Positions 43,433 through 52,250 of a stretch of DNA of 64,000 nt are shown piece by piece. How positions within the stretch are numbered: position 1 is the first letter of the stretch; the number at the start of each line of letters is the position of its first letter. Under the pieces are notes generated by a model. It was not told the DNA's origin. It searched no databases and worked only from the letters and a program-made list of their open reading frames with translations. Made by a program: the position numbers and the translations under genes. This DNA comes from Mitosporidium daphniae (Eukaryota; Microsporidia). Location: contig NW_013546722.1 of assembly GCF_000760515.2 (NCBI RefSeq), positions 1 to 64,000 on the forward strand, in the 5' to 3' direction.

Positions 43433-45005
43433 TCACTGGGTGATGGCAATTAGGCCTCGATCTAAAGCAAGCTTGAACTTGAAGATATCCAAGGCAGCCC
43501 TGGCATCTTCCAGTGAAGAGTGTCCAATGTTGGCCTGGATCTTTTCCTGCAAATATCGCTCAGCAAGCCCTTTCAATCCGTACCTGTAATTTGGTCCCAA
43601 GTGATGGGGAAACAGCACCGAGGTGTCGATGATAAGGTCATGGGCTACCTAAAGGTGATCAGTTGATGTCATCGTTACCCTCACGGCATGCAGATCGTTT
43701 TCAATCGAGTGGCCCACAAGAACGACGCGTTCGGAACAAGATAACAAATCAACGACCCTTAGCTGCGCTTCTTCAAAAGAAACAATCGGTGGCCCATCCT
43801 TATTTTGTCCGTTAAAAGTTCCTTCGGTGATCCCAGAAAATGCGGTATTGTAATCAACCACTTGATCTTTGCTTTTGACAAGCAAATCAAGGAGCACGCT
43901 TTGGGAGTCCCACCCAACGATACTAATTCTTGCAAGAGAGAGACCACTGAGCGTATATATCTAGATGTGAAATCTCAGGGAATACCATTTCGCAATCGAT
44001 ACCCATGATGGTTATCTTTTGGTCATCAGTCCCAAGGAACGTAGGGTACGCATACGAATGAGTTACAACAGACCTGGAAAGATCTACTTTTGCGTCTGAA
44101 AATGCGGGCGAAGCCCCCATCTCAAAGTCTGCAATAGCTGGGATGCGATAGACATGAAGCTGGGCCAAAGAACACGCTGTCGAGTAGCGATCGCCCTCGC
44201 AGCAGCTCCACCGCTTAGTGTTATTCTTCCGCATGCCACGATTACTGTTTTCGGCATTTGCTGGAGGCCATCTTAGTTTTCCCTCGTGATACGCACATGA
44301 GGATGGGCTTGAAGACTTGTAGTAATTCGACGGAATAAATTCAATCTCGCATCGCTCGCATGCAACCGGATCGCTAGCGATAGACGTTTCTGAAGAAATA
44401 CGATATGAAAATCGGTAATCTTTTGAAGGAATCCCAACTTTGGCAGCTTGTTCGGAACTTAGCAAATACATTTGGATTTCTGAAAACCGTCTCGGCATTC
44501 CGAGGAGCACTTCGATCTTGGATGGCGGAGGCTGCGGAGCAGCAAAGGAAGCCACGGGAATCGAGTTGGCTGGAGCCGTGTCTTTCTCCGTTGTGCTCTT
44601 GTTTTCTTTGCCACTTTCATGGCCACAGTTTTCTTTGATCCATTTTGGTATCGCTTGCCTTTTCAAAAATAAAAGGTGAGAAGCCATTTCAGCAACGTAT
44701 GAGGTCTTTTTCATGCACCTTGATGCAGTTTTGCGCTCTCGCTCATATGCCATTTCCATAAATGGAAATGTATAAATGCATGCACCGGGCTCCTTTTCAT
44801 TTGAAGGAGAGTCCGGTATGGCTCGCTTTAGCTTGACCTCATCGAGAAAGATTCGGAACATTTTCTCAAGAGTAGTTCGACGCAGAGATATTGGGATATT
44901 CTGGTTGACAGATTCCAAAGGATCTGGAAGACTCGAATTCAGAGTTGCAACGTGAGCTATCCGGCGGCCTGAAGGCCCCAGATCGCCCAAACTGCCGATT
45001 TGCAT
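43433..45005 (-). CDS. RNA exonuclease of the Rex1/REXO1 DEDDh family (3 exons)
   Basis: Exons 45005-43986, 43960-43679 and 43648-43433, with introns of 25 and 30 nt, encode 505 aa. Catalytic blocks are IMGIDCEM (first D and E), YNTAFSGITEGTF, LVGHSIENDLHAVR (second D), LIIDTSVLFPHH and HSSLEDARAALDIF (H and final D). The first 300 residues have a cysteine-rich segment (ACERCEIEFIPSNYY, SSCAYHEGKLRW, SCCEGDRYS), typical of the zinc-binding region of REXO1-type enzymes. They trim 5S rRNA, tRNA or snoRNA 3' ends. The first intron splits the catalytic motif right after DCEM. Confidence 0.88.
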
Positions 45006-45518
45006 TTTCAAAATGAAAGTCTTGAAAGGATTGTGAATGTTAAATTAAATTAATTAACTCTCCAAACTGGTAAAGTCCGTTTGGATTGATGCGCCCCTAA
45101 AACGCAGACATCACCGCGTTGGTTTCGGCCGGTTTTGAGTCAAATTGCATTTACATATACGTATTAGAGCACTTGTCCCGGAAATTGCTGCCTTCAACAC
45201 ATCTGCATCGAGGTTTCGTCCAAAAAACGGCAGCTACTTTCCTCGTTGCTGGCGATGTCAACTCGCCTGTATCTCGAAGCTTTTGCCGCGGTACGTCCAC
45301 TGCCTATTTCAACTTCAACTTGAACTTGTCTTTCCAGCTCATGTTCAGCCCCACGTGAACGTTTAGCGACGGTTTCTGGTCCTCCCTTAACTTATTGGCA
45401 TTCGCCTCCGTTTGGCTTATTTTTAACGCCTCTGGACGGCTATGTTTAGCGGCAACTAGTTTATATGTAAAATTTAAATTTAAAGTTTGTAAAAAAGTTT
45501 GAAATAAAGTTTTTTACA
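45006..45518. other. Spacer without a convincing gene
   Basis: Several overlapping short frames exist on both strands at 45119-45366, none with family similarity. A possible mini-intron (GTACGTCC...TTTCCAG, about 45291-45336) could join MSTRLYLEAFAA to a few residues, too little to call. The last 50 bp carry the AT-rich AAATTTAAATTTAAA element ahead of eIF3g. Confidence 0.4.
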
Positions 45519-46322
45519 ATGTCGGCTGCTTTGGGCGAAATGTCCTCCTCTCCCGTGATTATCGAGACGCTCACAGAAGAGCGCATTGATGATGTGGGTC
45601 GGAAAGTGATCACAAAGAGAAAAATCCAGAAAAAGCTCGTCGTTAATCAAGTCTCTGAAATTATTGCGTCACGCCGGTCGTGGACCAAGTTCGGTGAAGC
45701 ACGATCCCATCCACCAGGCCCAAATACCAAAACAACGCTGCTTGGTGAGCCTGTTTTCCTATACCTCGCTGCAGGCAAAGACTTTGAGCTTGAAGAGTCT
45801 GGCCAATCCACCATCCTAAAGCTGGAACAGTCCAAATCCATCACTTGTCGCTATTGCGAGGGTTCTCACTGGACCAGGCAATGTCCCTATAAAGATAGAT
45901 TTGTTGAAGCAGCGGAAGACTCGAAATCTTCAATCGATTCCACTGCAAAGTCTCCAGCGTTTACTGCGCCAGAACTAGCTGGGCGTAAATATGTTGCACC
46001 AAGCCTTCGTTCAAAGGACTCTTCATCATCCAGCCATATTGCGTCATCCCCTTGTTCCTCGTCCTCCGGTCCCGAGGTATACACAGTCAGGGTAACAAAT
46101 TTGTCCGAAAATACCACGGAAAACGATCTTCGCGAACTGTTCCTGTGCGCCGGAACAATTTCTCGTTTATATTTATCCAAAGACCCGGCCACCAATCTCT
46201 GCAAGGGCTATGCGTTTGTGTCGTTCTATAAAAAATCCGATGCTGATCAGGCCATTGCAATGATCAATAACCATGGATATGACAATCTCATTTTGAAAGT
46301 TGAGTTCGCCAAGTACAACTAA
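45519..46322 (+). CDS. TIF35: Translation initiation factor eIF3 subunit g
   Basis: The product is 267 aa, single exon. The N-terminal eIF3g domain shows KVITKRKIQKKLVVNQVSE and RRSWTKFGEA, then the CCHC-like zinc knuckle CRYCEGSHWTRQCPYKD. The C-terminus is an RRM: VRVTNLSENTTENDLRELF, then ISRLYLSKDPATNLCKGYAF and INNHGYDNLILKVEFAK. Domain order and length match human eIF3g (320 aa) and yeast Tif35. It supports scanning and reinitiation on the 40S subunit. AAATAAATT lies about 30 bp after the stop. Confidence 0.95.
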   Translation: MSAALGEMSSSPVIIETLTEERIDDVGRKVITKRKIQKKLVVNQVSEIIASRRSWTKFGEARSHPPGPNTKTTLLGEPVFLYLAAGKDFELEESGQSTILKLEQSKSITCRYCEGSHWTRQCPYKDRFVEAAEDSKSSIDSTAKSPAFTAPELAGRKYVAPSLRSKDSSSSSHIASSPCSSSSGPEVYTVRVTNLSENTTENDLRELFLCAGTISRLYLSKDPATNLCKGYAFVSFYKKSDADQAIAMINNHGYDNLILKVEFAKYN

Positions 46323-46422
46323 CCAGCTAACTAACAAACCACCCAATCAACCAAATAAATTACCACTTCCCGTTTTGGAATCATGCCAACTTTATTTGGA
46401 TCTTTGATTCGATATTTGATTA

Positions 46423-46743
46423 ATGCGAGATGGGATTTTATTTTTCATGGGCAAGGAAATGTCTGACTTGCCTCTCAATCCAATCGATTGCGAAAACACC
46501 GATGTATCGCAGCACCCTTGGGCCAGTTTGTCCGAATATATAATTTATAACGACGGGGAAGAGGCGGATGCATGGGCGGTAATAGTGAACAAAGACTTGG
46601 GAGACACTCACTTTGACAAAATCCTGGAAAAGCCGCCGCACGGGCTTGGATCTCTTTGCAAAGTTGTCATTGACTTGATCTATATCTCCATTGAGTACGA
46701 ATCATTAGCTTTACATCACTTTTTAGATTTGAATTGTGCATAA
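46423..46743 (+). CDS. Hypothetical protein
   Basis: From ATG 46423 the frame encodes 106 aa, and an inner ATG at 46447 gives 98 aa. Composition is coding-like and acidic (HPWASLSEYIIYNDGEEADA, LGDTHFDKILEKPPHG). A GT...AG pair near 46666-46711 could remove the hydrophobic end. No family is recognised. The stop is followed by TAATAAATT. It fills the space between eIF3g and Tim17. Confidence 0.42.
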   Translation: MRDGILFFMGKEMSDLPLNPIDCENTDVSQHPWASLSEYIIYNDGEEADAWAVIVNKDLGDTHFDKILEKPPHGLGSLCKVVIDLIYISIEYESLALHHFLDLNCA

Positions 46744-46834
46744 TAAATTCTTTTTTGGATGTTTTATTCAGCATTGGATAGTATCGTATAATGAAATAAA
46801 ATTTATTAAATGCAAATTTTATACTTTTGTATAA

Positions 46835-47316
46835 ATGCCCATAGATCATACGAGAGATCCTTGGTAATGCTTTCGATTTTTATTTTTATTTATAGCCCAT
46901 GGAGGATATTGGAAGACGCGGGAATGGCTTTCGCCATGGGAACCATTGGCGGTGGAACTTGGCACTTTGTTAAAGGCTATCGGAACTCCCCAATTGGAGA
47001 TAGGCTTCGTGGTGCTCTCAAGTCCATGCAATATAGAGCACCGGTTCTTGGTGGTAATTTTTCAGTGTGGGGAGGCATGTTTTCCACATTTGATTGTGCC
47101 CTAATATCTCTGCGCCAAAAGGAAGATGCTTGGAACGCCATCGCAAGCGGTGCACTGACCGGGGGTGTTCTTGCAGCCAGAGGCGGCCCCGCCATGTCCT
47201 TTAGAAGTGCCCTGATTGGCGGTATCTTTCTTGCACTTATTGAGGGTGCCGCTTTGGGGTTGAATAGGATATTTGCAGAACAATATCGGCCCCCTTCAAC
47301 CGCCCCCTCAAGCTGA
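46835..47316 (+). CDS. TIM17: Mitochondrial inner-membrane translocase subunit Tim17 (2 exons)
   Basis: Exons 46835-46863 and 46896-47316 with a 32-nt intron encode 149 aa. Exon 1 is 29 nt and joins to give DHTRDPCPWRILED, the invariant Tim17 N-terminus with its acidic residues and cysteine. The body has MGTIGGGTWHFVKGYRNSP, NFSVWGGMFSTFDCALISLR, KEDAWNAIASGALTGGVLAA and GGIFLALIEGA, the four-helix Tim17/22/23 fold with glycine zippers. It forms the TIM23 import path for presequence proteins. The intron sits exactly in the DPCPWR codons, so an unspliced reading hides the start. Confidence 0.96.
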
Positions 47317-47347
47317 TGCCGGCTTTGACGAAATAAATTATGTTTTA

Positions 47348-48088
47348 TTAGAAGTGTTCCTTTGGAACGTCTCGAATAGAATCGACGATAATTCTAGGCA
47401 TCATTCGACGATCTTTTCTTTTTATCTTTTTGGTCAGCGAACGTTTAAGCTTTGAAGAGGGAATCGCTATGCTTGGAGGCTGCTGTACCAAAGGCTTTGT
47501 CGCATATTTGCTTTTGGAGCGTTTTCTTGGAATTTTCCGGATTTTTGCTGTCTGCATGGCAGCCAAAAGGGAACGAAGCCCTCTTCTTTTTCTCAGCTTG
47601 AATGCAGGTCTATGAGGTCTTTGTATGAGATCCTTTTTGGTAAGCTTCTTTTCCTGCTGTATAAAGGATTGCCCCTGCTTCTCTTCTTTTTCGGCATTTT
47701 TATTTTTACTTTCGTCTTCTTTGAGGGAAGGCTTTGAAGATGGCATAGAGGGGAACTCAAATTCGTGGTCTAGATCAACGATTGCTTTTTTCCATGCACG
47801 AGTGCGGGTATCGACCCCATTTTCTTTGTAATATTTCGGTATAAAGTTATACGTAGAGATTTTCAAAATATTCAATCCATAGATTTTGGTAAGATACTGG
47901 TACAGATCGAATTTGGTAATGTGAGAGGGAACTCTGAAGCTCGCCTGGTTTTTCCTATGGTGCGGAGCAGAAAGAAGGAGTGTGACCGTGTATTTTGGAA
48001 AGTACACTGCCGGTCCCTTTGGCTCTATTGCCACAAACGGCTTTTTTGGCATGGATGAGGCGGCAGTTGGGGCCCTTCGAAGGAGCAT
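47348..48088 (-). CDS. MRP20: Mitochondrial ribosomal protein uL23m
   Basis: The product is 246 aa, single exon. The uL23m core is VYFPKYTVTLLLSAPHHRKN, QASFRVPSHITKFDLYQYLT, KIYGLNILKISTYN. Members place this protein near the tunnel exit of the mitochondrial large subunit. The C-terminal half is very basic (RPHRPAFKLRKRRGLRSLL, KIRKIPRKRSKSKYATK) and longer than in yeast. The ATG at 48088 is the first in frame. Its presence implies an organellar translation system. Confidence 0.85.
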   Translation of the reverse strand: MLLRRAPTAASSMPKKPFVAIEPKGPAVYFPKYTVTLLLSAPHHRKNQASFRVPSHITKFDLYQYLTKIYGLNILKISTYNFIPKYYKENGVDTRTRAWKKAIVDLDHEFEFPSMPSSKPSLKEDESKNKNAEKEEKQGQSFIQQEKKLTKKDLIQRPHRPAFKLRKRRGLRSLLAAMQTAKIRKIPRKRSKSKYATKPLVQQPPSIAIPSSKLKRSLTKKIKRKDRRMMPRIIVDSIRDVPKEHF

Positions 48089-48171
48089 TGCCAATTAAAA
48101 ACTGCCATCGATAAAATTTAATTTAATTGACACTCGAGCTAGCTATTCACTTTGCCATTTGCTATTCTCTG

Positions 48172-48791
48172 ATGGCACTGATAATATCAAAGCTCGTGGG
48201 GCAATACTGCTCGCCAGACATCGGTCTTTTGCAAGAGCGACTAAGATTAATTTCCTTTAACGAGCATCTTTTACAGGAGACCGAAATCCTATGCGCTTCC
48301 ATTCACGATGGCAGGTGAGATGGCTCCAATTTCGCTTAACAAATAGCTCTTCAATACTTCATTATCTCAAGCAAATCGGGGTTGGCGGAAACACCAGCCA
48401 TGAGTTTTCTGTATACGGAAATGTCCAGAAAGCATACTCCATGATTGTTCAAAGCAAAACCACATCGAAGATTCTCAAGGGAAGCAATCAAGATGTTCTG
48501 ATCATTCTTCAGTCAATGGGCTTCGTGGCGAAGAAGAAATTTCTTCGAAGGGGATACCATTACATGCCCATTAACACTGCTCTTCCGAGCAGAACCATCG
48601 TTCACGTGAAGATATATCAATTGTTTGAAGAGGCCGATGGCGAAAGCCCTATCCAACCGCCCGGCGTTTGGATTGTCGAGGCGCTTGTGCAATCTTCTTC
48701 TAAAGATGAATTGCCCATCGCAGAGCTGGCCCTCAAGGGAACAGCCAAGGCTCTAGAAGATCTAGTTGAATTGAAAAAAATTGTATTTTAA
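48172..48791 (+). CDS. MED18: Mediator subunit Med18 (2 exons)
   Basis: Exons 48172-48314 and 48347-48791 with a 32-nt intron encode 195 aa (human 208). Family features are GLLQERLRLISFNEHLL, SKILKGSNQDVLIILQSMGF, VAKKKFLRRGYHYM and TIVHVKIYQLFEE, then VWIVEALVQ and a closing charged helix. These match the MED18 beta-barrel, notably the 'MGF..d.ef..kG..f' block. Med18 sits in the Mediator head with Med20. Start at 84 bp from the divergent uL23m start across an AAATTTAATTTAATT element. Confidence 0.8.
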
Positions 48792-48962
48792 CCGGTGTTC
48801 GTGTGGTTAATCTATTTATCCCTTATGGATCTGACAATCAGATTAGGTTTATTGATTGAATATGCGGTCTGGATCTGTTATATTTGACATCAATTGCGGT
48901 CCGTTTAATTATTTGACGTGCCGTATAAATTTAATTGAGCAAAATTAAAATTTATAATTCGG

Positions 48963-50042
48963 ATGTTGTTCAGTTTTCTGAAGGCCAATCGCGGCCCCGT
49001 TATCGCGGCCAGTGTTGTCGGAATTCCGTCGGCACTTTTTGCCTGGGATAGATTTGAATCAAACAGGCTTTTAAACAACTATAAGGCCTTGGCTAAATCA
49101 TATGGAGACTCTCCAATGCCACACAATCAGCTCCCAACAAAAATGACTTTTCTTGTAGAATCTTGTGATAAAGAGAGCCTTTCAAAACAATTTGAGCTTT
49201 TTGAGGAATTCATTGAGCCCATTCTTACCGCAGCTGGATTGGAATTTGAATGGATCGAAGCTTCTGCGAAAAAGCACCTTCAGCAACTAGAGGAAGACGA
49301 TCAGAAATCTCAGTCCAGTAGCTTTGCTGACATCAATTCGTGGCGCGTCCATAAATGGCTTAATAAGGAAATTAATGAATTAGAAAATACGAAGCTTAGA
49401 AATGATGCCTATGAAAATCTTTCCACTCTCAATAAGATTGCGATTTATTTGGGGTTGACGAGTCCTCCAACTACGCAGCAGCTTTTTGGCAAAGGGCAAC
49501 AAATTTTGAAGAATTCTGGGCCTGCTCACACGGACGCGGAAAGCGAGCCTGCCGCAGGTGGAGATTTTGAGCAACATATACTGACGGCCAAAGAAAAGAT
49601 CCTAAATTCTCTTCTGCCAAAATCACCTGGCCTTCAAGCCTTTCAGCAGGGACTGATAATATTTGGGGAAGCAAATGAGTTCCGAGCTGTTTTTAGGACC
49701 GTTCGTGGCGTGTATGCAGAGAAGCCTGAAGGCTGGATGCTTGCCTTTGGACAATATCCTTTTCGTTTCGGGTTTATTTCAAGTCCACGTAAACGCTCTT
49801 TGGTCCAACGCATGTTTTTTAAGCACCGACTTGCGCGTTCATTGCTTTCAAGTGCATTTGATGTTGCCTCCGATGATTTCCTTCTGTTAAACCCCGTCAT
49901 TGAACAAAGTCTTGTTGTGCCAAAGGGAAACGTCCCTTCAAGCACGGATGTTTCTGAGTGCTCTACAAATTGCGTTCTTTCGCCAACGGGCACAATATTA
50001 CTTTTAAAGACGGCCACGGCCACGGCCACGGAAGCAACTTAG
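48963..50042 (+). CDS. TIM54: Mitochondrial inner-membrane protein Tim54
   Basis: The product is 359 aa, single exon. It begins with a short hydrophobic anchor (VIAASVVGIPSALFAWDRFE), then PTKMTFLVESCDKESLSKQF, EEFIEPILTAAGLEFEWIEA, the thioredoxin-like segment characteristic of Tim54. The rest is helical, with PEGWMLAFGQYPFRFGFI near the end. Tim54 is part of the TIM22 carrier translocase and is known essentially from fungi. The C-terminus carries an ATATAT repeat encoded by tandem GCCACG hexamers at 50012-50034. It is moderately shorter than yeast Tim54 (478 aa). Confidence 0.75.
   Translation: MLFSFLKANRGPVIAASVVGIPSALFAWDRFESNRLLNNYKALAKSYGDSPMPHNQLPTKMTFLVESCDKESLSKQFELFEEFIEPILTAAGLEFEWIEASAKKHLQQLEEDDQKSQSSSFADINSWRVHKWLNKEINELENTKLRNDAYENLSTLNKIAIYLGLTSPPTTQQLFGKGQQILKNSGPAHTDAESEPAAGGDFEQHILTAKEKILNSLLPKSPGLQAFQQGLIIFGEANEFRAVFRTVRGVYAEKPEGWMLAFGQYPFRFGFISSPRKRSLVQRMFFKHRLARSLLSSAFDVASDDFLLLNPVIEQSLVVPKGNVPSSTDVSECSTNCVLSPTGTILLLKTATATATEAT
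50012..50034 (+). repeat. Hexanucleotide repeat in the Tim54 C-terminus
   Basis: Three to four tandem units of the GCCACG type encode alternating alanine and threonine at the end of Tim54. Confidence 0.8.
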
Positions 50043-50540
50043 TTGTATTGATTGGACTGGGAAAGCTTGCCAAAAGTAAATTATTTTTTGAACTCTCGTG
50101 TTTCCGTTGGAAAAGTGAGATGTTACATTAAAAAAGAAAAATCTCTAGACTTTATAATACTCGGTTAGAGGGGCACGCCACATGATATCAAAAGTAAAAC
50201 GGTGCCGCACGCAAGGGCTAAGCTAGAAAAGGCCGAAAAGATGAGGGCGCCAGGGAGCTGTGACGAAGAGCGGGTGGATTCATCTACTTTTCTAGAGATT
50301 AATAAAAACCGTACATAATAGTTGTTGCTGAGAAGAAAAGCCCGAACGAAAGCAAAGCAAGTGCAGAAAGCAGCAGCAGCGAGGCCATCAACGCGGATTG
50401 ATAAAATTAATTTCCAAATTCAAGTACACTTTCAATTTTCAAATGTGACATTGAAAGCTCGTTTACATGTTTTGCCCCTTTTGGAGTGGCATGGACCTTG
50501 TTTTCAATTGCTTATTGCGGACATATTTTTTCCATATACG
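50043..50540. other. Spacer without a convincing gene
   Basis: An open frame from 50322 continues into the membrane-protein gene, but its first 73 codons are basic low-complexity (AGCAGCAGC-type) and lack similarity. I treat 50541 as the start. Nothing else is recognised. Confidence 0.4.
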
Positions 50541-51063
50541 ATGATGAGAAATGGAAATAGAAACATCTTCATACTGCTAGTCATCGTGACCTTTTCTCTT
50601 CTCATTTTGTTTGCCATTATGCTTGCTCTCTTTCGAATATCCGTGGGAACCCAGCTTGCCGTCTCTGATGATAGCATTGAAGAGAAAAAGTATAAAAGCG
50701 TGCCAACCAAATTTTTGAATGCATCGGATGCACCTCTGTGGCCTAAAGTGGCTTCTGTCTATCCAGGGCTTTGAAAAATTACAACCCATTCCAAAACCCC
50801 TCGATTGCAACTACGTTCTTGATCCCTTGGCCTTGTGCCCAAAAATAGCCTTTAAAAAAGCACAGGACCCCTCTTTAAAAGGAAAAAATTCCCAATCCGG
50901 AGCAGAAAGCCCGGCACTTTATTCCTTCCTTAGATCGGCAAACATATTGATGCGTATTCCACTAGAGAAGACCGCGCTTATCAAAATCTTCTCCATGTAT
51001 TGTCACATGTCGCGTTCATTTTTTCAAGCATACTTTGATGCCAAGAACAGCGTAAATATCTAA
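50541..51063 (+). CDS. Predicted single-pass membrane protein, unknown (2 exons, boundaries uncertain)
   Basis: The start at 50541 gives MMRNGNRNIF and the span ILLVIVTFSLLILFAIMLAL. The frame continues from 50747 to 50767 only if a 19-nt segment (GTGGCTTC...TATCCAG) or a 67-nt segment from 50700 is removed. Exon 2 (50767-51063) reads GFEKLQPIPKPLDCNYVLDP, then a helical end (LMRIPLEKTALIKIFSMYCH). The product would be about 150-167 aa with a long C-terminal domain outside the membrane. It may instead splice onward into the next gene. No family is recognised. Confidence 0.45.
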
Positions 51064-51159
51064 TGATATACATGAGAACAAACAGCTCCTATACGTGAAA
51101 ATACCAAAAGGGTCGTTGCATCATTGAAGGTTTATAGTGCAGAGGCCACTAAATATGGC

Positions 51160-52163
51160 ATGAAGGTGCTTAACGAGAACCACTCTGGACCATGGGGCAT
51201 GCGCCTGCTCCTTCTACGTTTCTCAAGCGAACCGTTATTTTCTCATGGCCGCCAAGAGCCGTTTCTAGCCAAAGGCATTATTGAGGCTCAAGCAAAGAAA
51301 GAGCTTATCAACAAACTCGCTCATGTAGCGTGCTATTTTTCGTTAAAGAATAAATTTTTTGTTACTATGTTTAATGAGCATCCCTCCCTTTGGGAAATAT
51401 ATCTACAAAAGAAATGCATGGAAGTTAGCACGGCCGTTGCAGCAAGCGCAGACTTTCTGCATATACTTTCCATCGCTACGGCGCCTGGCATGGTAATCGG
51501 GATTACCGGACCCCCAGAGTGCGGAAAATCATTCATGTTGGCCATGGTCGCACTTGTTTCTGCTGCCGAGAGCAGCATTATTATCGGTAAGTTCAGGTTT
51601 CTTTTGCTAGATTCTGAAGGTGGGTTTCCGGCACGTCATCTTTTGGCCAGACTCGCTCAAAAATACTTTTCCAACGCTCACGCGCTCCACAACAACCCTG
51701 GAATGCTTCAAACTTGGTTCGAGGTTCAAGATATGGATGAATTTTACGTTGCATTTGTCGAAGCCCTGAAAACGACCCCGGATGGGGCATTGTTGCTGAT
51801 TGATTCACTTACACGGCCACTTCGTTTTTCGATGGCATCCAAAATTTTGCCGGGAAATGATTGTACCCTGCCAGCAAACCTCAAGACGGTTTCGTGCCTA
51901 ATTCAACATGCATCCAAGGATCTCGGAAACTCTGTATCGGGAATTTGCTGATTTTGTCGTAGGTGGCGTTCACAAACCATCAATCCAGGATAGGTTCACC
52001 ACGGCCCGCCTTTGCACAGATGATCTGGAATCGGTGCTGTGACCTGATGATCACCATGCTTCAGCTGCAACCAGATGGCTATTTCAAGCTTCAAATATCG
52101 ACGCCAACAGTGCCACCCCGTATCCTTTTTGTAAATGCAGAAAATCTTTCCACGATTTGCTGA
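51160..52163 (+). CDS. RAD51/RecA-family paralogue (3 exons)
   Basis: Exons 51160-51586, 51611-51933 and 51963-52163, with introns of 24 and 29 nt, encode 316 aa. The ATPase core begins near residue 90: VIGITGPPECGKSFML is Walker A, SIIIDSEGGF (formed only by splicing) matches the RecA 'IDTEG' strand, and GALLLIDSLTRPL is Walker B. Exon 3 supplies the C-terminal strands (VAFTNHQSRIG, MIWNRCCDLMITMLQL). The lysine of GKS is kept. It is divergent from Rad51/Dmc1 and closest in style to XRCC2/XRCC3/Rad57 paralogues, which help load Rad51 in homologous recombination. The first 85 residues have no RecA similarity and may belong to the preceding gene; ATG at about 51418 is an alternative start. Confidence 0.66.
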
Positions 52164-52250
52164 TGAGAAGACCAACACCACGGACTTGATCTTCTGCCAT
52201 CGGGAGCTTATTGAAATTGAATTTATGTGGGCCATTAAAAAGTAATTTAA

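Noticed and set aside
45119-45366. Two overlapping plus-strand frames of 73-79 codons
   Set aside because: They overlap in different frames, show no family similarity and have atypical composition.
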